DNA of 64,000 nt from Pyropia haitanensis (lineage: Eukaryota; Rhodophyta; Bangiophyceae; Bangiales; Bangiaceae), in NCBI GenBank assembly GCA_008729055.1, contig SDUX01000010.1:558001-622000 (forward strand), given 5' to 3'. The position numbers were made by a program, and so were the translations under genes. The notes beneath the pieces are model-generated. The model was not told where the DNA came from, searched no databases, and worked only from the letters and a program-made list of their open reading frames with translations. Below, piece after piece: positions 1-12,082 of the stretch (the stretch's first letter is position 1; every line of letters starts with the position of its first letter).

Positions 1-3000
1 TAGCCCACCCCTCGCCGTCGTATCCCCCAGTCACCAACGATTGCTCGTGAACATTGTCTAGTCGTCAAGACAGGGCGTGTCTGGCTGCGTGCGCCGACGG
101 AATTACAGCCTGTGTTTTGTGCTTTCGCAGACACTTTCCAGATGTCGTCAAGACACGCCCTGAGTCGTTGAGCACAGCACGCGACAGCCGTAAGTGTCGA
201 ATCAATTAAACCAGATCAATTGGACAAACAGCAGGCGTTCCATCCGTGTCGGATGGAAGATTCAAAGATGCGTGGACTTCAACAGTGAAAGATCCACACT
301 CTCGGGCAGTCACCCAGAGCCAATCAGCAGCTACCAAGCTGGTGACAAAAGTTTCACAACGCCACTGATCAAGCGTGGCACAACCCCGCGGCCCCGCTCG
401 ACCCTAGCCGGTGGTCCGACGGACGGGCCACGCACTGGGGCTGCCTTTCGAGGATCACTGTCAGGAGCCATACCACTGCGAGCCACCCCCATGTCATGGA
501 TTGTGCGGCGACGGTGCGCCGGAGCGTGTCACCCTTTCCAGGCGGGGAGCGCCTCTGCTCGGCCATAGACACCGCCGCCGCCTCCCCCTCCGCGTCGGTC
601 GGTCTGCGGGCGTCGAATTTGCGTTGGAACCGCCTCCCCCCCCCCTTGTGGGCGCCCCCCAGCACCGCCGAAGCGGCCGGAAGCGGCCAGCACTTTTTTC
701 TCGACACCGCCTTGGCGCGCGGCGGCGGCTCGCGCACCAGCCGGGGTACAGTAGCGCTTGCGGTTTCACCGGCGGCGCATCATCAGACACGAGGCCCGCC
801 AGCTGCTGCCCCCGTGGCGGCGTGAAGCGGCCGACGGGGGGAGCCGCCGCGCCCGTGCCGGGCCCGTCGGTCAGCGACGTTGGCGTGCCCGCAAGGGGCC
901 ACCACAGCAACGCCCACGCCCCCCCCCTCCCCCGCTCCCCCACCCATCACCGCGGCCGCTCGACACCAGCCACTGTTGCCTGCATCGGTGGAAGCGGAAG
1001 TATGACCGCGTCTGGAGGCGGCGACTGGCGCGCTGTGATTGGTGCATGCGACGCCGCGGCGGCGCGACGTGAGGTGGCCCGACTGCGCTGGACCGCCCCC
1101 CGTCACGTGCGGTAGTGTGTTTCGTGGCCTGCGGGCCGCTCGGGCGGGGGCGACCGCCGCCGTCGCTACGCGCACCCCTCCCCCGCACCCGCGCACTGTC
1201 AAGACCCGCGGAGAGGGGGCGCGCAGCGCTGCCGCGCCCTCCGCGTTGCACGCGGCACAGCTACTGTGGGGGCGGCCGCTTCGTGTGGCCACGGGACACC
1301 CACGGCCACGCCGCGCCACGTGCCGCGTAGGCCCGCCACCGAGGATGCGCATGCGCAGGGGAAGGGAGAGCGGGGGGGGAACGCGCGCGGGGGGCCCGCA
1401 CGAACGGACCCGCCCGCAACGTTCTGCGTGCGCTGTCGTCGCTGGGTCGCGTTTTTTCTGTCTTTTCGCACACGCAGCCCGCCCGGCGGCCGCCCCCGCC
1501 CTCTGCCGCCGCCGCCGCGCGCGCTCTCCGCCACCCGCTACGAGTGGAAAGAGGGGCACAAAAACAGAAACGGCTGACCCAATCGATAAGCAGACGCCGT
1601 CCCCGCCCCCCAACGGCCCGCGCATCTGGCGTGGCGTCCACCTCAATGTATGCACGCCTCGGTCACGTGGACGCGGGGGCTCTCCCCAGCAGGGGTGTGG
1701 GCGGCGACCGGGACGCCGTGGGGCACCAAGTGTCAGCGCCAGGCGGTGTGTGTGAGCGGCGCGTCCGTCGCCCCCCGCGCGCCCCTCCCGCGCGCCCGGC
1801 GCTCTCGCCATTTGGGTGCGCGCGGCGGCGCGTGGGCGCCGCGGCTGGCCCGTCGGCGCGCGATTTTTGGCGGCCCCCCCCCCCTCCCCCCCCCGCCCGC
1901 GGCGCCCGCGCCCGCGCACCCGCCGCGCCGCCGCGCGAGCCAAGATTTGGTTGCCGCCCGCCGCGCCGCCCGCGGCGGCCGCTGATTGGTGGCCCCGGAT
2001 GGGCCGCGTGCCGCCGCCGCCGCCGCGCGGGCGGGCGTGACGGTTGGCTCCCGGCGCGACGGCGGACCCGGTCGCTTCCAGCGCGGGCGGGGGCCTTGTC
2101 CCCCCCCCCTCCCCCCCCCTCCCCCCCTCTTCCCCCCCCCGCCCGGGGCGCCAACGACACGGCACCGCGAAGGGGGTGTCCGCCCGGAAGCGAAATTCGC
2201 CAGCGTGCCCCACCGGTGGGGTGCACCCCACCCCACCACCCCCCCGTCGCGCCGGCGGGGGCTGCAAGCGGCGACCGGCGGGCCCGCTGGCCACACGGCT
2301 GGTATGCCTTTCTCAGGTGTCTCGTTTGATACCCCACGTCACGCCGCCGAAGCGGCGGCGGTGGCGGTGGTGGTGGGGGGCACAGACAGCGGGGGTGGGC
2401 CAGCGGGGACCCAGGAAAATGGGCGGCCAATCGTACTGGGGGCGTGGCCTTGGGTGGGCGCCTGGCAGTGTGGCGGCCACTCACAGAAAAAAAAAAGAAA
2501 ACGCGCGCGCTCCACGCCCCGGCCGTCCGCGCCCCCCAAGGGGAAAACCTCGCCCATCGACAGGCGGGGGGCGCGGGGGTGGGGGCGGCGGCGGCGGGGC
2601 CACGGCTGCCACCAGGCCGGGACCAGGCGAGCAGTGGCAGCGGCACACGGCCGCTGACGACGTGGCCTGCGGCCGACCGCCGCGCGCGGCAGGGGCGAGG
2701 GGGAGCCGCGCGCTACCCGCCGCCCAAACTGGGAGGAGGCGGGCGTGGGCGGGGGGGGTGGGGAGGGGGGGGAGGGGGGGGGAGCGCGGCGTGTCCCTCG
2801 CGGTGTCATGCGCCTATAGGATCGACGGCGGCCAGCCGCGCTCGCCGCGACCGCCGCCAAAACCCACAGGCGGTGCGCACGGCGTGCGCGGGTGCCGCGC
2901 GGGCGCGCCTCCCGCCAACCCCCCCGGCCACCCTCCCCCCCCCCGCCCGACGCAGCGGGTGCCACCCTGTGTGTTGGCGGCGCGCCCGCCCGCGGGTCCA

Positions 3001-4018
3001 TCCCCGGCCCGGCGCTCGCACCGCGTGCAACGCCACCCCCCCCCCTCCCCCCCCCCCCTTGCTCGCGTGGTGGTGTGTATGGGCGCGCGCACGCCCCCCC
3101 CCCCGCCCGCCGCCGCCGCCGCCACCGCCGCCGCTGCCGCCGCCACCACCGCCGCCGCCGCACGGACCGTTGCGTGCCCCGTGCGTGTGGGGGTGGGTGG
3201 CGGTGCTGGCGGTGCTGGCGGTGGCGCCTGTCGTTGGCGGTGGGCGGGGGGGGCGCCCCGCCCCAGAGTGTGTGGCGCGACGCGCGCGCGTCACAGCGGG
3301 CGTGCGCGGACGGCGGCGGCGACCGACTGTCGGCAGGGAGGGGAGGGCGGGCGGGAGGGGGGTGGGGACGGGGGCGGCGCGGGGGGGGGGGGGGCAGGGG
3401 GGGGGGGGGGAGGCGGGTGGCACAACACTGTCACCCTTGCCGCCGCCACGCGCGGGCAGGCGGGAAGCGCACGGCGCGGCAGGGGGCGCGGGGCTCTTTG
3501 GCCCTACGCCCACCCCGCGTGGCGGACGGGCGCCCGCCACGGCTGTCGCCGACCGCCGGCCGGCGGGTGGGTGCGTCCGCGTCCCGCCTTCCTCCTCCCC
3601 CCCCCCCCACGGCGTCCTCCCCCCCCCCCCCCCCCCCTCCCCCACCCCCACCCCCGCCGCCCCACCCAACGGCCACCCCCGTATGCGGCAGGCGTACCCG
3701 TCGGGCGCGGCGGCCATCTTCCTCGCCGCCCTCTTCTCCGTCCGCCTCGGCGGCCGGTGCCCGCGGCGGGCGTCGCGAGCGGCCGCGCCGCGGCGGCCCG
3801 CGCGTGGCGGCGAGGGCGGGGGGGGTTGGCGGCCGCCGCGCCCGCCACGGCGGCCGCCGCCGCCGCCGCCGTCGCCGCCGTTGCCGTTGCCGTTGCCCGC
3901 CGCGGCTGCCGCCGCGGCTGCCGCCGCCGCCGCTGCCGGCGGCACCCGCCGCGGCGGGCCGCCAATGTGCGTATGTGGCGCCCAGCCCGTGCGTGTCGTC
4001 GCGGCGGGCACGCCGCCC
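1..4018. other. 5' flank without recognisable gene
   Basis: No protein here resembles a known family. Long open frames on both strands are by-products of the GC content (Arg/Pro/Gly/Ala-only translations). The first 400 bases are less GC-rich. They contain an 11-bp inverted repeat (72-82 with 151-161) overlapping a 12-bp direct repeat (61-72 and 144-155), possibly a repeat end. Poly-C and poly-G runs dominate 1860-3650. The part next to 4019 should hold the promoter and 5' leader of the C2H2 gene, but no TATA-like or other defined element could be picked out. Confidence 0.5.
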
Positions 4019-4267
4019 ATGAGCTCCCCGCCGTCCCCGCCAGCCCCGCGTCGCGGCGGCGGCGGCGGCGGCGGCGACCGCGGCGGCGGCGACCGCGGCG
4101 GCGGCGGCCATGACGGGCGGGGTGGCGGCGCGGCTGGCGGCGCCGCCGGTCGGGACGGAGGGGGCGGGGCGGGCCGCCGCGGCACCCCGCCGTCGCCGCC
4201 CCGGCGGCCGGCGTCCCCACGGGCCGCGGCGCCCCCGCGGCGGGCGGGGCGGTCAAGTTCGCCGGCC

Positions 4268-4311
<44 letters not shown>

Positions 4312-5066
4312 CCCCCCCCCCTCACCGCCGCCCGCGTCGCCGCCACCCGCCGTCGCCGCGGCGGCGCGCTTTCGGGACCGCCACGACGGGCGGCGGCGCG
4401 ACGGCGGCAGCCCGCCCCGGTCGCCGCCGTCCACAACGACGCTGGCGGTGCCGCCGCCGCCGGGGACGGAGCTCCCGCGGCTGCCGCGGCTGCCCGACGC
4501 CCCCCACGGCGCGCCGCGGAGCCCGCGGCGGGCGGCCACGATGCGGCACCCAGGGTACCCCCGCGGCCAGCGGGCGGACACGCCCGATACCGAAGACGAT
4601 GACGGCGGCGGCCGACGCGGCGCCGCGCGCGGCGCGGAGCCCCGGGGGGGGCCCCCGCCGCCCGCGTCGCCCGCCGGTTCCCCCACGCGGCCGGCCCGCG
4701 CGGCCGGCGGCCGGGGGCGCGGCCGCTCCCGCGACGAGGACGACGGCCGCAGCAGCGGCGGCAGCAGCGACGGCGGCGGCGGCCGGCGGCGGCCGGCGGC
4801 GCCAGCGGCGGCGGCGGCGGCGGCGGCGACGGCGGCGACGGCGGCGGCGGTGGCGGCGGCGGCGGCGGCGGGCGGGGTGCCCCCGCCGTTTGCGCCGCCC
4901 CGGCCGCGGCGAGCGCCGCCGTCGCCGCCGCTGCCGCGCCACGCTGGCGGCGGCTCGCCCGCTGCCGGCTGGGCGGCGCCGCGCGGCGGGGGTGGCGGCG
5001 GTGCGGAGCGGGAGGCCGTCGCGTGGCGGGTGCTCGAAGCGGGTTCGTCGCGGCAGCGGGCGGTGC

Positions 5067-5106
<40 letters not shown>

Positions 5107-5512
5107 GGGCGGGCCGCACCCGCACCATCGAGCGGACGAGGACGACCGGGGGCGGCTGGCAGCGGGTCACGAGCGGCGGGTCTGGGAGCCAGACGCCCCG
5201 CGGCGGGGGCCACCGCCAGAGCGTCACGGGGCGGGCGGTGGGGGTCCCGGCAGCACGCTCGCCGAGCGGCCGTACCCCCCCTCCCCGGCGGCCGCCGCCC
5301 CGTGGGCGCCAACGCCCGCGGCGGCCGCCGACTTTGCCGCCCCGCCACCCCGTGCGGCGGCCGCCCCCGCCGGCGGCTGGGCCGACGAGCGCGGCGGCGC
5401 GGGCGCCGCCGGCGGGTGGGGGCCGGACGAGCCCGCGCGGGCCGCCGCTGCCGCCGGGCGGCCTCGCCACGACGCGGACGTGTGGGGCTCGCCGGTGGAG
5501 CCGCCGCCGCCG

Positions 5513-5572
<60 letters not shown>

Positions 5573-7132
5573 CGGCCGGCCGGCGGCGCGCCCGCGGCGG
5601 CGGCGGTGCAGTGGGCGGCGGACCCGCGAGGGGAGCGTGGTGGCGTGCCCCGGCGGGGGGGGGCGGGCGTACGCGCGGGGCTGTGGGCGCGGCGGCACGG
5701 GGGGGGGAGGCGTGGCGCGAGGGGGGGGGGGGGGGGCGCCAGAGGGTCGCCCCCGGTCGTGGCGGTCCGCCCCGTCGCTGTGCCAGGACGATGGGGAGGG
5801 GGGGGAGGGGGGGGAGGAATGCCAGGTATGTGGATGCGCGTGTGCCTGTGGGGCAGTAGGGCTCTGCGTGGTGCGCGGGGTGGGTGTGGGGCGGCAGCGA
5901 GGGCGAGCCGGCCGGGCTGCCATCGCGGATCGTTGCCAGCGGTGTGGGAGTCTGGATTTTTGACTGACTGTGGCGACTGGATGGATGGCTGCGGTGTTGG
6001 CGTCTGTTGTGTGGTCTTGCTCTGCGCGTGTGTGTACCCGTTTGTTGCTGCGCTGGCGGGACGGCTGCGTTTTCTTGCCGCCCCGCGCGTCTCCCCGCCT
6101 AGTCCCCGCCCGCAAGCGGCACTGGGATATCGTGATGGGCTCCGCCGCGGCCGAGGCGCCCGCGCCCCCCCCCCCCTGTACGGGCGGCACGCCCAAGAGG
6201 CGCCCCCCTACACCCCTGGCAGCGGCAGCAGCGGCGGCGGGGGCGTCTACTATGGCCGCCACGCTGGGCTTGGCGCCGACGACGAGGAGGACGTGGACGC
6301 GGACGAGCGGGGCCGCCTGCGGCACCTGCCGAGCCGCCGCCTCAGCGCGCCCGCGGCGCACCCCGCCGGCGGTGGCAGCCTGCCCCCCCCCGAGGTGGAC
6401 GTGTACCCCCACTCGTCGGGGCCGCGCTTTCCGCAACCGTATGGGGGTGGCCGCGGCTTGCCGCCGCCACCCCACGCCGAGCCGGGCTACCCCCCGCCGC
6501 CGCCCCTGCGCGGCGCCGACCCGCGCCAGCTGTCGCCGCTGCCATCCCTGCCACCACCCCGTCCCGGCGTGCGCGCGGCGGCCGCCGACGCGTACGGCGA
6601 CGCGTACACGCCGGCGGCGTACGGGCCGCCCGCGCCGCCGGGCGGGCGCGGCGGCGGCGCCGACCGGCCGCTGCCGCCGCTGCTGCAGCCGCCGCCGGGG
6701 GGCGTCCGGTTCGCGGTGCCCGCCCGTGGTGGTGGCGCCGCCGCCGCCGCCGCCGGCGCGGTTGCGTTTGCCAGCCGCGGGGGGGGCGGCCGCGCCTACT
6801 CGCCGGCCGCCGCGGCCGCCGCGGCGGCCACGCCAGCGTCGTCGCGGCACGCCGCGTACGGCGCGCCAGACGCCGACGCCGCCGCCGCCGACGACCGGCG
6901 CGGCGGCGGGCGCGGCGGCGGCGGCGGCGGCGGCGACGGCGGCGCGCTGCCGCCGTTCCGGCTCGGGGAGGGGTACCCGCCAGACCCCGCCGCCCGCCGT
7001 CGGCTGTCGCACCCCGGCAGCGGCGGCGGCGGCGGCGGTGACGGGCGGTCCCTCGGCCACGGCCCCGCCGGCGGCGGCGGCGCGGGTATGGGCGCCGCCG
7101 CCCGCGGGCCGCCGCCGCGCCCCCCCACCGCC

Positions 7133-7181
<49 letters not shown>

Positions 7182-7884
7182 GCCGCTGCACCGAGTGTGG
7201 GCTGGTGCTGTCACCGGGCGCGTCGCTGGCGCGGCACATGCGGCTGGCGCACGGCGGCGCGGGCGCGGCGGTGGGGACGGCCGCGGGGGGGGGGGGGGGT
7301 GCGGGGCCGGCGGTGCCGTCGGAGGGGCCCGCGTCGGCCCGCAAGTTTACGTGTGGCCAGTGCACGCAGGCGTTTAAGCGGCGGTACGACCTGCAGGAGC
7401 ACACGCGGCAGGTGCACCTCAAGGTATGTTGTCGGGAGGGCGCCGCTCCGGTGTGGCGGGTGGTCGATTGTTGCCGCGGGTCGTCAAGGGCGGCCGTCGA
7501 CGCGACGCTGCGTTGGGTAGTGACTGACGTTCGTATACCCCCTGCCATCCCCACCACCCGCCGCGCCCTGCCCCCTTGCCGTTTTTCCTCCCCGCTCCCC
7601 CCTCCCTTGCTGCTTGTATTTCTCCCCCTTTCCCTCGGACAGTCCGAGCCCTTCCAGTGCGACCAGTGCGGCGTCCCGTTTGGCCGCAAGTTTGACCTCA
7701 AGCGCCACACCGCCTCGGTCCACGACCGCGTCCGCGCGTTTGTGTGCCCGCGGTGCCACCAGCGGTTCGCGCAAAAGACCAACATGATGCGCCACGTGGA
7801 GCGCGTGCACCGCGCGTCGCCGCCGCGGCCGTCGGCGGTGCTGCCGGTGCCGGTCGCGCCGGCGCCGCCGCGCGCGCCGGCGTC

Positions 7885-7924
<40 letters not shown>

Positions 7925-8648
7925 TCGGCGTCGGCGTCGGCGTCAGCGTCGGCGTCGGCGTCGCTGCCGGCAGGCGGGGGGGGAGGGGGCGGCGCCCTGC
8001 GGGAGGCGCAGGGCCCCCCATCGGCAGCAACGGCCGCGTCGGCCACCCGGGGCCGAGGCGACGCGCGCGTGCCGTCGGCGGCCGGCCGGCCACGCCACAC
8101 CGGCGGCGGCGGCGGCGCGCCCGCGCGCGGCGTCAACGTCATCCCAGACTACCCGCCGCCGCCGGTGCGGATCCCGCTGCCGCCGGGCTTTGTGCCGCCG
8201 CTCGCCGCGGCGTGGGAGCGGCGGCTCCACCGGGAAGCCACCCGCCGCGCGGCGGCGACGACGGCGGCCGACCCGCGCGGCGGCGGCGGCGGCGGCGGCG
8301 GCCGCGCGTCGCCGCCCAGCCCGCCACCGCCGGTGCCGCCGCGGCGCGCGCCACCGGCGATGCCGGCGTCGCCCGCGACGACCGCGTCCTCCTCGTTGCC
8401 ACCGTCGCCGCCGCCCCGCGGGCGGGCGGCGGGCGGCCTCGACGCGGAGGCGGACGAGGGGGACGACCCGCCCGCCGCGGGGGGCATGGCGGACGAGCCG
8501 CGTGGCCGCGACGCACGGTGGGCGACGCCGCCCCTGCCGCGGCGGCCCCCCCCTGCCGCCACTGATGCCGCGGCGGGCACGCGCCGCGGCTCCCCGTCGC
8601 CGTCGCCGCCACCGCCGCCGCCGCCAGGCGACGGCGACGGCGACGGCG

Positions 8649-8680
<32 letters not shown>

Positions 8681-8860
8681 CGCGGCGGCTCGCCGGGCGG
8701 CGGCTCGTCCCCACCGGCCGGTGACGGCTCGCCGGCGGCGGCCGCCACCGCGGCGCCACCGCCGCGGCCGTGGCGCCGCGGCGGCGGACCCGCCGCGGCG
8801 GGCGGCCCGCGCAGCCGCACCCCGTCGGCGACGCCGCCGCCGCCGCCGCCGCGGCGGTGA
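4019..8860 (+). CDS. C2H2 zinc-finger protein, four fingers, low-complexity arms
   Basis: Likely nuclear DNA- or RNA-binding regulator. Four consecutive C2H2 fingers, all with Cys-x2-Cys-x12-His-x4-His spacing, start near 7187, 7352, 7658 and 7745; the second to fourth have classical Phe and Leu core positions. An intron at 7424-7642 (phase 0, AAG/GTATGT donor, CGGACAG acceptor) splits the linker between fingers 2 and 3. A second intron, about 5826-6116, is inferred from an AG/GTATGT donor and the need to keep frame; its acceptor is less certain. The spliced product is about 1440 residues. About 1000 N-terminal and 350 C-terminal residues are Ala, Gly, Pro and Arg runs, with an acidic stretch near 4585-4605. 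The ATG at 4019 was chosen because the sequence upstream loses codon character; an in-frame ATG at 3965 is an alternative. No orthologue is recognisable beyond the fingers. Confidence 0.82.
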
Positions 8861-9875
8861 GCTGCTGCGGTGGCGGCCGGACCGGGCGGGGGCGGGGCGG
8901 CCGCTGCCGCGCCGCGGCCGCGGCCGTCGGCGCGGTGGCGGCGGTGGCCTTTTTTTTTTTTCCCATCCCGCGTCCGCCCCCCACCCGCCCACGTTTGGGA
9001 CGCGCCCCACCACCAGCGGCGGCGACCGCCGCTGGGCGCCCGTCCCCACCCGCCGCACGCTCGTGACTCCCCTTGACATCCCGTTTTTTTTTGTGACAGA
9101 CCCCTCCGAGAGGGGAAAGAGAGGGGGGGGGGGGGGGGGGGGAGGGACAGAGAGAGGAGGGGGGCGCGTGCCCGACGCTTTTCTTTTCCGCTGTGTCTCT
9201 GCGTGTGGTGGGCTGTCCGTGTCTCGCTCCGCTCCCGTGTTTCGCTGCCGCCCTATCCCCCCCCTTTTTTTTTTTTTTTTTTTATACCGCGCCGTGTTCC
9301 CGGTCGCCGCCGCCACCGGCGCTCTGCTGCCGACGCAGCCCCGTTGGTTCGTGTGGACTAGGCCGTCGCGCGCGGTGGTAGCGATGCCTTGGTGGGGGTG
9401 GTCACCGGCGGTGGCGGCGGCGGGGGGCCCTCTGGAAGGCACAACCTACACGAGCAACCACCCACCAACCCCACCCTTGACCGGTGCGTGCCGGACCGTC
9501 TTGGCGCGCCAGTGGTCGCTCGGGGCGGAGTCGGCCTGGATCGGAATCGACCCGCTTTTCCCCGAAAATCCGACCAGTATGGCAAAAACTCATCCGAAAC
9601 TCGAAAAGTCTGGGTGCTGTGTCCGCGGCACTTTTGCCAAACGTGGCCGCGAGACGGCTCCTCCTCCCCCACTGGGCCGGCTCAAGCCACTTGCCGCGCG
9701 CCGTGCCGCCGGCTTTGTTGTGCGCATCGCCCGCGTGGACCGCCGCCCTGTCCGTGTCCCACCACCCCCCCCACCTGGACCGTCGCGCCTCTTCTTGACC
9801 CCCCCTGCCCTGCCTTTCCCCCTCGTTCCTCCTTTTTTTCTCTCTCTCGTTTCCCCCCCTTTTACTCCCGTCTTC
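8861..9875. other. Intergenic, C2H2 gene to ORC5
   Basis: No gene seen. Holds T-runs at 8950-8961 and 9265-9283, a long G-run near 9123-9142, and a less GC-rich patch (about 9530-9620) that may belong to the ORC5 promoter. Pyrimidine-rich sequence (9790-9870) directly precedes the ORC5 ATG. Confidence 0.45.
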
Positions 9876-11785
9876 ATGATGGCCCCCTTGCGACTGGCCG
9901 ACTGGGTCGACAGCCTCCGCGCCGCCCCCCCCCCGGCGCCCCCCCCCCCCCGGCGGCCTGGCGCCCCCCCCCCGCCCCCCCCCCCCCCCACCCTCCCCAC
10001 CACCCTCCCCACCCTCGCCGCCGCCCTCCCCCACCGGAGCGCGCAGCTAGCCACCCTCCTCGCCACCCTCCGCCTATCCGCGGCGGCGCCCACGACGCCC
10101 CTCCTCCTCGTCGGCGGCCCCGCGACCGGCAAGGCCGCCTGCCTCGCGGCGGTCACGTCGTCCGCAGCGGTCGGCCGCCGCACCCGCCTGGTGTGTGTCG
10201 ACGCGGTCGCGGCGGGCACGCCCGACCGGCTGTACGGGTGTATCCTGCGGGGGCTCGCGTGGCGGGGGCCCCCGCCGCCGCCGCCGCCGCGGGGGGGGGG
10301 GGGCGCCGACGGGGGGGCGTTTGTGCGGGCGGTCGCGGCGTTGCTGGGGCGGCCAGAGCTGGGCGTGCCGCCAGGGGTGGCGGCGGGCGTGGGGGGGGGG
10401 GGGGGGGGGACGCCACCCCCAACGCGCACGGCAAACGGGGGCGGGCGGGCGGCGGCGGCGGTGGTGGTGGTGGTGGTGGTGGTGGTGGTGGTGGTGGTGG
10501 TGGCGGTGGTGGCGGTGACGACGGGCTGCCACCGGTACGGTTTGTGGTGGCCGTCCGCCGTGCGGAGCGGCTGCGGCATGGCGACTACCCGCCGGGGGTG
10601 CTCGCCACGCTGTGCCGGCTGGGCACCGCCGCCGCCGGCCGCCGGCCGCTGACGGTCGTCTTCCTCTCCGAGGTTGGGTGGGCGGCGTCCGCGGCGGGCC
10701 CGCCGCTGGCGGCCGTCCCGTCCATGACGACCATCTTCTTCCCGCCCTACTCGCAGGCGCAGCTGGCCGACGTGCTCAGCGCGATGATTGGGCCCGCCGC
10801 GGCGGCCGGCGGCGGCCGCGTCGGCCCGCTGAAAAAGTCGGAGCGCGGCCTCTGGCCGGGCTTCCTCACCCTCTCCCTGTCGGTGCTCGGGCCGAGCGGC
10901 GCGGACGCGCGGGAGCTGGCCGCCGCCATCCGTGACCTGTGGGCGGCGTACATTGCGCCCGTGCGGCGGGGCTCGCGGCCGCCGACCGACGGGGTGGGGC
11001 TGTTTGAGGACTTTCAGCCGCGGCTGCCCGAGGCGCTCGACGGGCTCTACCGCCGGACCCTCCCCGTGACGGTCACCGCGGGGGGCGCCGCCGCCGCCGC
11101 CGCCGCCGCCGGGGGGAGCCGCGCCGGCGGCGGCGGCGGCGACGGCGGCGGCGGCGGCGTCCTGGACTGGTCCGCCTCGGGCGGGGTGGCGGCAGGCGGC
11201 GGCGCCGCGGCGGCGGCGGCGGCGGCGGCGGCGGCCGGCACGCCCGCCGGCAGCGCCGGCGGCTGGACGGACCTGCCCGGCCCCGCGCGGCTGCTGCTGC
11301 TCGCCGCGTACGTTTGCTACCACACCGCCCCACGGCGGGACTGGCGGCTGCACGGCCATGGCGGCGGCGGCGGCCGCCGCCGTGGCGCCGCCCGCACCGC
11401 GGGCGTCGGCACCGCCGACCCGTCACGGCGGTACCCAGTGCCGCTGGAGCGCCTCCTCGGCGTATACCGCTCGCTCGTCCGCATGAGCCACGTGGCCGAC
11501 GCGGTCGCCGCGACGGCCGCCGCGGCCGACGCGGCCGCCGCCGACGCGGCCGCCGCGGAGCCGTGGGCAGACGCGACCGCCGGCGGCACGGGCGGCGCGT
11601 ACGCGGTGGACGCGGCGCTGCTCGGGCGGCTCCGCGCGCTCGTCGCGGACGGGTGGGTGGCACGGGAGGGGGGCGGGGGGGAGGCCCTCGACGAGCCCCG
11701 CTACCGCGTCCGCGTGGGGCGGCCGCTCGCGCGGCGGCTCGCCGCCGACGCGGGCATTGACCTGGCCATGTTCTTCCAAGCGTAG
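9876..11785 (+). CDS. ORC5: Origin recognition complex subunit 5, frame broken at a poly-G run
   Basis: AAA+ family subunit of the origin recognition complex, which marks replication origins in the nucleus. The N-terminal part has a P-loop (GGPATGKA, near 10114-10137) after a Leu-rich helix. The Walker B region (VVAVRRAERL, near 10550) lacks the usual acidic residue. The sensor-like segment reads VVFLSEVGW, followed by FFPPYSQAQL. The C-terminal ORC5 signature is clear: LLLLAAYVCYHTAPRRDWRL, then PLERLLGVYRSLVRMS, and a terminal winged-helix-like segment ending IDLAMFFQA. The first 170 or so residues and the rest lie in different frames; the switch falls in the G-run at 10391-10409. Length about 636 residues versus roughly 435 in animals; the excess is Ala/Gly/Pro runs. 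ATG at 9876 (or 9879) starts the domain without extra sequence. Confidence 0.8.
10461..10502 (+). repeat. GGT microsatellite inside ORC5
   Basis: Uninterrupted (GGT)n run. It encodes Gly in the frame that continues into the conserved ORC5 C-terminus, and Val in the upstream frame, so it helps place the frame switch upstream of it. Confidence 0.85.
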
Positions 11786-12082
11786 GGGGGGGGGGGGGGG
11801 GGGCGCCGCGGTTTGGGGGGGGGGCCGCCCGCGGGCTGCGCGGCGGGCGCCGCCAAACCGCTGGGCACGTGCGACGGCGACCGCGCTGCCCGCGGGACGC
11901 CCGCGCCCGACACATGGCTGCCGAGGCCGCCCCCCCCCCCAACGGACGCCCGACACCCCCGACGGTTGCCAAACCCAATTCCACTCGACCATCGGTGCCC
12001 ATCGGTTCCCCACCACGGACGGCGCGCCCCGTTTTTTTTTGTTTTTTCAAACCGGGGTGGCGGCGGCGCCCCCCCCCCCCCC

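Noticed and set aside
783..2294. 503-codon minus-strand open frame and similar long frames in the first 4 kb
   Set aside because: Translations are only Arg/Gly/Ala/Pro-rich, several frames are open at once, and no domain or splice support exists; expected at this GC level.
4322..7060. 912-codon minus-strand frame opposite the C2H2 gene
   Set aside because: Reverse reading of GC-repeat codons; the plus strand carries four zinc fingers with correct splice sites.
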